Positions 1 through 8,155 of a DNA stretch of 12,676 nt are shown here, one piece after another; positions within the stretch are counted from its first letter, which is position 1; the number at the start of each line of letters is the position of its first letter. Below the pieces are notes generated by a model. It had not been told where the DNA came from. It ran no database searches and saw only the letters and a program-made list of their open reading frames with translations. The DNA is from Polyrhizophydium stewartii. Taxonomy: Eukaryota; Chytridiomycota; Chytridiomycetes; Rhizophydiales. The stretch lies in assembly GCA_027604665.1 (NCBI GenBank), contig JADGIZ010000503.1:1-12676 (forward strand), in the 5' to 3' direction. A program made the position numbers and the translations under genes.

Positions 1-218
1 TCGGCCACGCCCGCGCGCGCCTTGATCTCGGCGACGGCAGCCGTGCCCTTGGCCTCGTCTCGGCACGAGATGACAACATGGGCTCCCTTGGCCGCAAGTG
101 CCACGGCGCTCTCGAGCCCGACGCCGCTGTTGCCGCCCGTGATGAGGACGGTCTTACCGGACATGTCCGGGATGTCGGCGGTGCTGAACTGGGGAGTCTG
201 TGGTTTTGACTTGAACAT
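1..218 (-). CDS. Short-chain dehydrogenase/reductase, N-terminal part (partial at window edge)
   Basis: NAD(P)-dependent oxidoreductase of the classical SDR superfamily. Read on the minus strand from the ATG at 218, the frame stays open for 72 codons to the window edge. It shows the Rossmann nucleotide-binding signature: a KTVLITGGNSGVG stretch (TGxxxGxG glycine motif, about residues 22-34), then a helix and the second beta strand AHVVISCRD (about residues 46-54). The Cys-Arg-Asp after this strand is typical of the retinol-dehydrogenase/WWOX/Tic32-like branch, where the basic residue favours NADP(H). The catalytic YxxxK lies beyond the window, so activity cannot be judged. The leader FKSKPQTPQFSTADIPDMSG before the Rossmann fold is also usual for this branch. 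A GGTAAG inside codons 21-22 resembles a donor, but the conserved motif reads straight through it. Substrate is unknown. Confidence 0.9.
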   Translation of the reverse strand, partial: MFKSKPQTPQFSTADIPDMSGKTVLITGGNSGVGLESAVALAAKGAHVVISCRDEAKGTAAVAEIKARAGVA

Positions 219-278
219 GGCTGGCTCGGTATGAGGCGATGCGCTGTTTGCTGTGGCCGCAGCGGAGGGGGAGGGGCG

Positions 279-285
279 CTTTTAT
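279..285 (-). promoter_or_regulatory. TATA-like box (ATAAAAG) upstream of the SDR gene
   Basis: The minus strand reads TGATAAAAGCG here, 67 bp before the SDR start codon at 218, in otherwise very GC-rich DNA. The same ATAAAAG heptamer occurs 74 bp before the start of the ankyrin gene at 11809. It is a plausible core promoter element, seen by eye only. Confidence 0.4.
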
Positions 286-410
286 CACGAAACCCGCGCC
301 CGGCCGAACCGCTTCGGTCGGGGCGACTTTGACGCGGGCGCGGCCACCCGGCCGGCTGGCCGCCGCGTGATTTTCCGCGCTCGGGCCAAACACGGCGCAG
401 CGACACGCGG

Positions 411-506
411 ATGCTCAACAGCCTGTCGAGCGTCCTCAGCGGGCTGCGCGCCAGCATGAGCAGGGAGCTGGCGCCGGCAAAAGACCCCGAAAAGGATGTG
501 CTTGAG
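411..506 (+). other. Candidate upstream first exon (or upstream ORF) of the RhoGEF/GAP gene
   Basis: From the ATG at 411 the frame encodes 32 residues that look like real protein: MLNSLSSVLSGLRASM followed by a charged stretch ending DPEKDVLE. It stops at a phase-0 donor GAG|gtgtgc at 507. A phase-0 acceptor CACAG at 826 would join it to RASKILASAGW of the downstream frame, bypassing the ATG at 782. The intron would be 320 nt, much longer than the 59-95 nt introns of the rest of the gene, so an unseen middle exon, an upstream ORF or chance are all possible. Transcript data would decide. Confidence 0.35.
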
Positions 507-781
507 GTGTGCGGCGTGCGGGGCGTGCGGAGACGGCGTGCGGCTGCTGCGCGACAGGCGTCGCCTGCCTGCTCGGCCTGCGCTGGCTGTTTGCTGGTCG
601 GATCTGAGCTCGGCCGTGTATCGCGCGGCCCAGCGGCTGCGGAGCGCGGCGAGCGAGACGAGGCTCCCAGCAGGCGGGCTCTTATCTTCGACTCATAGGG
701 CATGCCCGAGGCCGCCCGCCTGTGCCCTTGCGACGCCGCTGGACGCTGTGCTGACCGCGTTGTCGCTCTCCTCGCAACAAC

Positions 782-3700
782 ATGGTCGTCAACAACACCG
801 TCGTCAACAACAACACCGCGGCACAGCGCGCGTCCAAGATCCTTGCGAGTGCTGGATGGACTCATGACGTTCCCGATACGGTGCATCCGCGGGCCGCCAG
901 CACATCAGACCGCTCCAGCGTGACCGGCGCTGTGGCCTATCCGTCGTCAGACGTCTTTATCGAGCCTTCGTCGGTGCCGCCCAAGAAGGCTGCCAAAGGT
1001 GAGCTGGGCCACGCGCATGTTTGCCGCAATGCCGCTCGTGCTCACCTTTTGCTGACCGTGCGGACGCGGAACAGCGGTCGCGGCTGCAGCTGCCAACCAC
1101 ATCATCCTGCTGTTCCATCATCACAGCATCGGACCTGGTTGCATCTGCCTCACAGAATCTGGCGAATCTTGGGCAGGATTTGTCCGAACGGCCCTGGTCA
1201 GGCTTGAAGCGCACGTGGTGGCCGCGGCACCAAAAACTTTGCTGACGCCATCAACACTGCAGGGATTCCGACGCGAGACCTCATTTGCGCCTGTATCAGT
1301 CCCCGGATTGTCGCGGGACGAGCTGAGTCGGCATGCCGCAAGCAAGATGCTCAAGTCGTTCTTCCTCTCGCCTGGAGTCCTGAAGGCAATGATCCAGCGG
1401 TTTCTTTTTGCTTCCTACGCAGACGAAAGCAGCCGGCCCGAACGGTGGTTCGAGCTGCAGGCCGAGGAGCTCGCAAACCAGATCCTTGTCGGGGCATATG
1501 CCGTTCCCTGCGATGATAAGCTAATTCAGATGCTCAGAGTCGCTGACTACTGCTTTGTAAGCGCCTAGACTGGCAAGTCTGCGAATGTACAGATGGCGCA
1601 CGTACTGACCACGAGCGGCCCGTTTGCAGCGCGAGGCGCCTGACTTTGTTTACGTCGATGTCATTGTGCGTCCGGGATTCACAGCGAGCGGCAAGAACAA
1701 AGCACGCCGTCAGCTTCTGCGGCTCTGCTCCACGCTGACTCGACCGCTTGATCAATGCAGAAAACGCACACCAATGGAGTCTCCTGCGCAAGATCCTTGG
1801 ACTCGATGCGCATCTCTTCCTTCCAGGCGAGACCGAGAAGAGCACGGTGCTCAAGGATATTGGTGCGTTGTCATCGCCTTGCCGCCCATATTGGCGCAAG
1901 TTCCACCTGACGCACTGAACTTGCGATATCAAGGGTTCAGCTCGCCGGTCATACCGACCGGGTCGTCGTCAGTCAAGAAGCCAGAGGTGCGGCGCCGCGA
2001 ATCAAATCACGCCGAGCGCTTCAGTGAGCCGTAAGCTGATTTCCGAACAGAACAAGATTGTGCAGACTCCAAAAGATGCCTCCAGTAGTAAGCCTTTACG
2101 TACGTCTATATTTGGCGAAATTCTAAATAGGCAAAGAAATCTCTTGGAGTCCATCGAAAGATTTGACCAGGTATGTTCGAGCATCCCATGGTCGAGATGC
2201 GACATTTTTGATGCCAACGCGCGCGACATGTTGGTTATTGGAAAGTACTGCTTTGGGCCGCTCCGATCTGGCACCACCCAGCACATGGTCAAGGAAAGCC
2301 TGCTCACGCAGTACATTCCCAAGGTCAACGATGTGCTTGCGGTCCACTCAAAGCTCACCGCCGAGCTCGTGCAACTTGCTACTTCCAAGGGCGCCAAATC
2401 TGAAATCGACGGCGAGTACATCTCCGAGTTCTGCAAAATCATCCTGCCGAATGTGGGCTTTGCTTGATATCGACGTGGCAAGTCTGATTCACAGAGTTAA
2501 TTCATGCTTGCATTCACCGTATCCCCCGTCGAACATGCAGATTAGCGAGATCAAGCGCCTTCACGAAAAGATCATCGTCAACCTGAACCTTGAAAACGCC
2601 AGGAAGATCAAAAAGGACGTGCTTGTCTCGAATTACTTGGCGGTGAGCAACCGCACTGGCGATGAGTGAGCTGCTCTGTGCGGCTATCTTACACGCGGCG
2701 CGTAGGAATGCTTCCTCGAGATGAAAGCGCGCGAGGGGAAATCAGTCATGGACGGCGAACTCAAGACAATGTTCAACTCGTACATGCCCGCCATAATGAC
2801 GCTGCTGCGAAGTCTACTGGAAACGGTGGACAGAGAGTCGCAAGAGTACCCATTGGTCGCGCAGGTCGAGGCGAGCTGGAAAAGCGCACTCGATGCAATT
2901 GACAAGCAACTCGGCGAGTGCAACTCAAAGACGCTTGTGTTTTTCCTTGACGACTACTTCAAGCTCAGCGGGCAGGTGTGTGTCTGCTTTATTCTGCTCG
3001 CATTCCAAGACATTTGCGGCTGACACCAGAATATGTGCTCAACTTTGGGCCATCTTAATTTGCTCATTAGCTGGTCAAGAACAGCATGCGATACGTCAGC
3101 GAAATCGTCGTCAACGAGATCACCAAGCACAAGGCGCCTGTTCACTCGGTGCTCATGCTCTTCACAGAGTCGATTGTCGTCCTGCGCAAAAAGTGCAAAG
3201 ACCGCCCACCCTCTGGTCGCACAGACTCTGCGGCGCCGTCGCCAGCCCCGGACCGAGGTACTCGGACCAAGTCGTCATACAAATACGAGTCACTGATCGA
3301 GCTCAACGATCTCGCGTGTGTCAGCACCAGCGAGAAGAGTGCGTTGGTTCTAGAAATGCTTGAAATCGCAAATTTGCGTGATGGCTGAAACATGTTGCAG
3401 CTTTTGAGCTCATGGTTCGATACAAAGATGGCGACAAGACGTCCACGTTCACTTTCGAGGCGCTGGATGCCGACGACAAGGCCGACTTTCTGCGCATGCT
3501 GCGGCACACCATGATCTGCCGCGAGCATCCCAGGCAGCCGATTGGTGAGAGCTCGAGCTGCTCGCGAACAGCGCAAAATCTCAGCAAAGAACGCGTGTTG
3601 AACATCAACCAACAGCGCCCAAGGCCGCAGTGCATCTGTTTGCGCAGAGATACGGCCATATTGACATCTACTACAACCTCGTTGAGACGACCGAGATCTT

Positions 3701-6600
3701 CGAGCCGAGCTACGGCGACGTGCTATGCATCGTGTACGACGACACGCTCATTGCCGAGTCGCTTCTCTGTGCGCACAAGGACAAGTACAAGGCTGCGGGT
3801 ATCCTGCACATCACACCCGACGGACGATACGGCTATGTGCTACGCACGCAGCTTGCGCCGCATGATGGCGCCATGGTCAGCCTCGAGGCAAGGGCAAGCT
3901 TCCAGTTTATGCACGAGCGCGACTTTGACAACCGACTGTCAATGAGCAGTGAGTTTCGGCTTCTTTAGCGCGTGTACAGTCTGTTAGGCTCACTCGTGCT
4001 CCGCACGGCTCCAAGTGCGTAATCTGTCGCTCGTCCCGCTTGTCAACGTCGACTCTCGCCCGCAGGCATCGCGCGAGGTGATCAAAAGGCAGCTGCTCAA
4101 GATCCTCAGCCACTACTCCGTGCCGTCGACAAAGCTGGAGCGCAAGTCGTCACTCCGCTCCATGGCGTCGGGCATCTTTCGTCGGACAAGCCACCGCAGC
4201 CAATCGATCTTGGAGCAAAAGGAGCCCATCGGAAAGAGCAACAAGGGCATCAATCCGCGCGCACGAGGCTCGTTTGGACGGCGTCCGAGCACCGGATTCT
4301 GCGACCCAGAGATTTCGATGTCGAGCATCCCGGAGAGCGGCTCAAGCACAACCGTCGGGCACGAGTCGCATGGAATGATACTTGACCGCTCGGGCACAAT
4401 GACGCCCGACGACTGCCGCTCGTTGGTGGACTCACAGTTCTCGACCCAGCCTCCACTCGCGCCGGGAAGCGGTCTCCTGCCGCCGAAATCGCCGCACCGT
4501 GGAATTGGCTTTGGCACAAAACATTCGATCGGCCAAAAGTTTCGCACACTGTCCCGCACATTCACTTTGTTTCGCGGTAAATTTTGCTGGAAGTCCGAGA
4601 TATCAATTTGATCTGAAAGAACGATGACTGACAGATGCTTGCCACCTAACCCACCAGCTTCCCCGAAGCCGCAGCGCTCAGCAGACGACCCAGTCGATTA
4701 CTATCCGTTCAAGCTGGTGCTCAAGCTGATTGATCACATTGATGTTGCTGGGATGAACGTCAAGGGAATCTACAGGAACCCCGGACGGAGCAACTTGTTG
4801 AAAAGCCTTAAAGGCGAGTAGCAGCCGGCCGCATGCAATTTGCAACCTGGAGCGGTTGTTGACTGTGGCATGCACAGATGACCCGCAGAGTGCTTTGATT
4901 ATAATGGTCTCGACGCCGATCGATGATGTGGTCTTTGCCCTCAAGCATTACATGCGGGACTGTCTTGACGAGGGCCTGATTCCAGAAGGCATCCGGCGAT
5001 ACATTCTGACGCGCATTTCAGGTGCGATACAATCAGCGTGCCGCTGTCGAGTGCGCGCGAATGGTCCCCTGACCCACTAGGACACGAAATGCAGATGGCG
5101 TCACGCACGATGCCGACCTGCGGCTCGTGATCAAGCCGGTGTTTGGGCTCATGGCGAAGGAGAGGCGAAAGTGCATTTATCTGGCTCTCAGGCACTGGCG
5201 CAGGTAAGCTGCTGACCCGGCCCTATTCGCAACTGCGCAATCCCTACTCTTTTACGAAGCTCACCCACAAATGGCGCAGGATTTCGGATAACTGCTTCAT
5301 CAACCAGGCCGAGCTGTCTGATCTGACCAAGGAGCTCTCGCGCTTCATCGCACCGCGTCCGAACTTGTGCGATATGAGGGTAGCGCAGGAATACGACGGC
5401 CTGGCCATCGCTCTCGAGTGCATGGTGTGGAACTACGACTGGCTTTTCAGTGACATCCACAAAGAGCCGGGTGAGTCTGCCGACATTGTGCGCGGCGAGT
5501 ATGTCGCGATTGCTGACACAAATCGGCAGAGGCGACGTTCAACCCGAGGTCCCGCCGCTTCGAGCCCATTGCCGAGGACGACGAAGAGATCGAAATGAGC
5601 GTCAATGTGCTTAGCTTTGCGTCGGGCGATTCGCGCATGGCAGCGGCCGCATCGACCGGCATTGTCACAAAGCCCGGCTCAGACCCGATCCAGAAGTCGT
5701 CGATCGCCCAGTCGACTGCACCCTCGGCGCGCCAGTCTGTCTCTGCAGCAAGCAAGCCCGCAACTGCATCGGTCTTGCCTTTCACGCAGGGTGGCACGCT
5801 CAAGCCAGAGGAGCGGCGTGGAACCGCTGGCAAGGCAGCGACAGAGCATTTGGTCGAGAAACCGCAACCACCCGCGACGGACAATCAGCCAGCAACCGAA
5901 ATTGTGGACATTGCAAACCTGCCCGAGAATGTCGTGCCGGCAAGCAAGCCGTCGGCGGTCATCCAGGACGTCTGCGACAAGGAGGTCCTTGCCGCCACGC
6001 CGCTGGAGCGTTATGAGACGCAAAAGACCATTGTGAGCTGCGTGGCTGTGACCGATATCTGAAGATGCAGGATACTGACTCTGTTCTCCCAGGGCGGCGA
6101 CGCCGAGACCGAGCCCTCTGCATCCGAGCACGACGGCGGATCAGACAGGTGCGAGCTGACCAGAGCTGCCAGCTTCCTGGCCCGAGACACAATCAAGTCG
6201 GCGCTGGCTTCCATCTCAGCGGACATTGCGATTGGAAAGCCGACACCTGAAGGCCGCAGCGCGGCCCTCGGCGCCTGGTCTGATCTCCCCAGCCCGCCGC
6301 CTATCACGCGGGACTTCCTGAGCGAGATCACCACCGGTATGACAGAGATCGGGTTTGGCATGGAGACGGCGCTGTCGCACAAGATGTCGGAGCTGCACGA
6401 TGAGCAGGATAAGGTCAAGAAGGCAAGCCGCGCCGAGATGAAAGCGCACGAGGATGCATCGCCTGCTGACACATGCTATTCAGCAGGATCCAACGGACCA
6501 GTCGATCAAGGGCGTCCTCGAGGATGCAGGCCCGATCAAGCACACAGAGCCCGCCATGCAGCTGTCGACGGCAACGCTCATGCCCGAGGCCGGTTTATAA
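782..6600 (+). CDS. Multidomain Rho regulator: RhoGEF-like (DH)-PH plus RhoGAP, about 1488 aa, 20 exons
   Basis: Exons by inspection: 782-998, 1075-1556, 1630-1690, 1761-1862, 1934-1986, 2051-2170, 2246-2452, 2541-2642, 2706-2975, 3071-3338, 3401-3544, 3616-3948, 4016-4576, 4658-4813, 4878-5021, 5095-5203, 5280-5470, 5530-6032, 6093-6422, 6487-6600 (4467 nt, in frame). Domains: residues 1-305 are unrecognised. About 306-560 is helical and resembles a divergent DH (RhoGEF) domain; for example LLESIERFDQYCFGPL matches the first DH helix, and IPKVNDVLAVHSKLTAEL the next. About 560-675 is a PH domain, from VHSVLMLFTESIVVLRKK to DDKADFLRMLRHTM. About 676-786 is an unrecognised globular segment, then a Ser/Thr/Pro/Arg-rich linker. 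About 985-1165 is RhoGAP: GIYRNPG carries the arginine finger (near R1013), FALKHYMRD is the second conserved helix, and an Asn sits in FINQAELSDL. The tail is acidic and Ser-rich, ending in a helical stretch. Such proteins act on Rho/Rac/Cdc42 GTPases at membranes to control actin. The RhoGAP and PH calls are strong; the DH call is weaker. Least certain are the start, exon 3/4 and the acceptor at 4015. Confidence 0.8.
1691..1760 (+). other. Probable GC-AG intron in the RhoGEF/GAP gene
   Basis: Donor GCG|gcaaga, branch-like GCTGAC near 1735, acceptor ATGCAG. A phase-1 donor is needed to enter the next exon in the frame reading NAHQWSLLRKILGLD. Every GT in the upstream exon is phase 0, so the usual-looking gtgcgt at 1666 would give the wrong frame. 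The GC donor fits phase and length (70 nt). The exon context is short, so a sequence error is an alternative. Confidence 0.5.
2171..2245 (+). other. In-frame, stop-free 75-nt intron inside the DH-like region
   Basis: Donor CAG|gtatgt, acceptor GGAAAG, both phase 0. Removing it joins LLESIERFDQ to YCFGPLR, which matches the spacing between the first DH helix and its PL motif. Retaining it would insert 25 residues without a stop or frame change, so both forms are translatable. Confidence 0.5.
4814..4877 (+). other. GC-AG intron inside the RhoGAP domain
   Basis: Donor AAAG|gcgagt, branch-like TTGAC near 4858, acceptor TGCACAG, 64 nt, phase 1. The frame upstream stops at a TAG inside this intron (4819-4821). 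The joined reading SLKDDPQSALIIMVSTP continues the RhoGAP domain between the arginine-finger loop and the next helix. No GT donor nearby has the right phase, so this is the best supported of the three GC donors. Confidence 0.75.
6423..6486 (+). other. Probable GC-AG intron before the last exon of the RhoGEF/GAP gene
   Basis: Donor AAG|gcaagc, branch GCTGAC near 6466, acceptor TTCAGCAG, 64 nt, phase 0. It joins DEQDKVKK to DPTDQSIKGVLEDAG and the stop at 6598-6600. A weaker GT donor (gtcaag at 6414, also phase 0) would only drop three residues, so the GC assignment is likely but not forced. Confidence 0.55.
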
Positions 6601-6786
6601 GATGCCATCGACAAGAAGCTTTGGGAATGCTTTGGCTCGCTCGGCGGCCTACATCTTCATCGGCACGGCGCCGGTGCGCTTCTTTTCCTCATCCCTGCGT
6701 GCGGTGATGGCGCCCAATCAGCAATGAACGACTGGGTCAGCGTGCCCGACCATCGCAGGCAAGGCCAAACCCCCGGCCGCAGCAGG
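6601..6786. other. Convergent 3' region between the RhoGEF/GAP gene and SEM1
   Basis: The two genes face each other with 186 bp between stop codons. No AATAAA was seen on either strand. Immediately after the TAA at 6598 the same frame reads DAIDKKLWECFGSLGG, which looks somewhat coding but has no splice signals connecting it. No gene is called here. Confidence 0.4.
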
Positions 6787-7193
6787 TCAGAGGCGCACGC
6801 ACTTGAGCTGCAGGGCAAGGTCTTCCGCCTCGTCGTCGTCCTCCCAGGTGCTCTGCCACTGCTGCGCGTTGTTGCCCGCCGCCTCGGCGTCCTCCCAGGC
6901 TGCACGCAGGCCGCGGGTGCCGACGCCGGGTCGCCGTTGGTGCCGAGGCGGCCGCGTCGCGACGGGACCGCGCAGCGTCAGCAGCCGGATCGTGTGGGAT
7001 GGGCGGGCGAGCAAGGGTCGGAGCGGCAACGCAGCGGCCGTGGCGGCGGCCGCCCGGGCGTGTACCGACGTTGGGCGGGGAAGTCCTCAAACTCGTCGTC
7101 GTCTTCGAGCGTGACCTTGGGCTTGGCAGCCGGCTTGGCGTCGCCCGCGGCGTCGCTCTTGGTCTCGTTCTTGGGCTTGGACTCGGCGGCCAT
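6787..7193 (-). CDS. SEM1: 26S proteasome lid subunit Sem1/Dss1-like, two exons, 78 aa
   Basis: Exons 7193-7070 and 6899-6787 on the minus strand, with a 170-nt phase-1 intron (donor gtcggt, acceptor GTGCAG). Dss1/Sem1 is a small, acidic, mostly disordered protein of the proteasome lid, also found in TREX-2 and BRCA2-type complexes, and binds ubiquitin through acidic-aromatic patches. Exon 1 starts MAAESKPKNETKSDAAG and ends with the hallmark LEDDDEFEDFPAQ. Exon 2 carries the second hallmark, W-E-D-A-E then WQSTWEDDDEAEDLALQL. The length and order of the two acidic-Trp blocks match the family. The C-terminus (QLKCVRL, then TGA) looks short compared with the usual C-terminal helix, so a further splice near the end is possible. 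In-frame ATGs lie further upstream, but a start at 7193 gives the family's usual size. The start codon is only 40 bp from the divergent gene at 7234. Confidence 0.82.
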
Positions 7194-7233
7194 GGGCACT
7201 CTCGCGGGAAACGCTTGATTTTGCCCCAAAGCC
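7194..7233. promoter_or_regulatory. 40-bp gap between divergent start codons (SEM1 and the mitochondrial protein gene)
   Basis: Only 40 bp separate the two ATGs. Core promoters and 5' UTRs of the two genes must therefore overlap each other's first exons, or be shared. No TATA-like box is visible inside the gap, although it holds an A+T-richer patch (TTGATTTTG). Confidence 0.6.
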
Positions 7234-8123
7234 ATGATCTCGCGGACGGCCGTGACTCTCGCGCGCAGGGCGTTCGCGACCGACGCGGCCGCGGCGCCTG
7301 CGTTCACCGCGCCCGCCAAGCCCGTCGTCGTGCGCCGCGTTGGCTACGTCCGTGGCGGGTGCGTTCGCGGCGCGTAGCGCACTCTGGCCCGCGCGCGGTG
7401 CCGGCGTGCTCGGTGCCGGTGACCGCCCAAAGACGATTGCCGCGCGGCCGCCGGACTGACCGCCACTGTCGCCACTGTCGCCGCCACCGCCGCCGCTACT
7501 GGCTGCTCGCTCTCTTGTTGCCTGGGCATGCAGCATCTTTGGCTTCCTGCTCGGCGTCTCGTCTGCCGGCGCAGCCGCATATGTCTACTTGCTCGACGAA
7601 TACCAGCAGTCGGCAAACAGCCTCCTGTCCGGTGTCGACAACCTGCAAAAGTCGACCGACAAGGTGCGGCGGCATGACGGGTGGAGCAGCTTGAGTCCTC
7701 CCGCAGCGCTGGCTGACGCAATATTCCCGCGGTTGTAGCTCAAGGCACACACGGGCAAAATCGAGCTCCTGGAGAAGGATCTCGCCAAGGTCCCGGCTGT
7801 GTACTCGTCAAAGAAGGAGGTCGAGGAGCTGCGCAACGAGCTGCTCAAGGCCATCGTGCGTTTTTTGAACATGATATAGTGCTATTTAAATGCGTTTTGT
7901 TGATCGCTGACCTCGTCTTCGACCGTGCATCTTTGGCAGGATGATCTCCACGTTGCCCATCTCGAGCTCAAGGCCCAGGTGTGGGAGAACGCCAACAAAT
8001 AACCGCCTCAGGGCCAGCACTCCCCGATCGCTCTCTCTTACTGCGTCGCGGCCACCCCAAACCTCGAAATGAAGCATTGACCCGCAGCTGTCTGGCGAGA
8101 CTGAGTCGGTGGCGCTGATATGA
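7234..8123 (+). CDS. Small mitochondrial single-pass membrane protein with coiled coil, five exons, about 148 aa
   Basis: Exons 7234-7358, 7534-7663, 7739-7855, 7940-7978, 8088-8123. The N-terminus MISRTAVTLARRAFATDAAA is Arg/Ala/Ser-rich without acidic residues, a good mitochondrial presequence, with likely cleavage around RRAFAT. Residues about 43-62 (IFGFLLGVSSAGAAAYVYLL) form one transmembrane helix. The rest (DEYQQSANSLLSGV, then LKAHTGKIELLEKDL, EVEELRNELLKAI, HLELKAQ) is heptad-like coiled coil. A short presequence, a Gly-rich membrane segment and a coiled-coil tail suggest an inner-membrane protein; from memory, fungi carry small proteins of this layout without known function. Intron 1 is unusually long (175 nt) and GCC-rich. 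The last intron (7979-8087, donor CAG|gtgtgg) is optional: without it the frame stops at 8002, giving 144 aa. Function unknown. Confidence 0.75.
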
Positions 8124-8155
8124 ATTGATCACCCCGGCCGCCCACTTTCACCGCA

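Larger units (their letters stand above)
219..781. other. Divergent intergenic/5' region between the SDR gene and the RhoGEF/GAP gene
   Basis: No gene is certain in this stretch. It contains the TATA-like box at 279-285, a short inverted repeat CCGAA/TTCGG (304-308 and 313-317), and a larger GC-rich inverted repeat, GCGGCCA (340-346) against TGGCCGC (357-363), around a CCGGCCGG palindrome. A coding-looking ATG-led stretch at 411-506 may be an upstream exon (separate entry). The rest (507-781) has overlapping open frames of biased composition that do not look like protein. It is either a long first intron or 5' UTR/promoter of the gene starting at 782. Confidence 0.5.

Noticed and set aside
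154..162. GGTAAG in the SDR gene as a splice donor
   Set aside because: The conserved TGGNSGVG motif reads through it without interruption.
2088..2130. Possible 43-nt intron (gtaagc ... ctaaatag) in the Rho regulator
   Set aside because: The splice signals look good, but removal shifts the frame and destroys the helix NRQRNLLESIERFDQ needed to enter the DH-like region. It is also shorter than any other intron here.
5605..6036. 143-codon Arg/Ser-rich plus-strand frame overlapping exon 18
   Set aside because: It is a shifted frame of the Rho regulator. The other frame continues from RhoGAP with correct splice phases and normal composition.
6999..7694. 231-codon plus-strand frame over SEM1 exon 1 and the mitochondrial gene
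   Set aside because: It is antisense to the hallmark DDDEFEDFP of SEM1 and out of frame with the presequence/TM protein. Its composition is Arg/Gly/Leu-rich.
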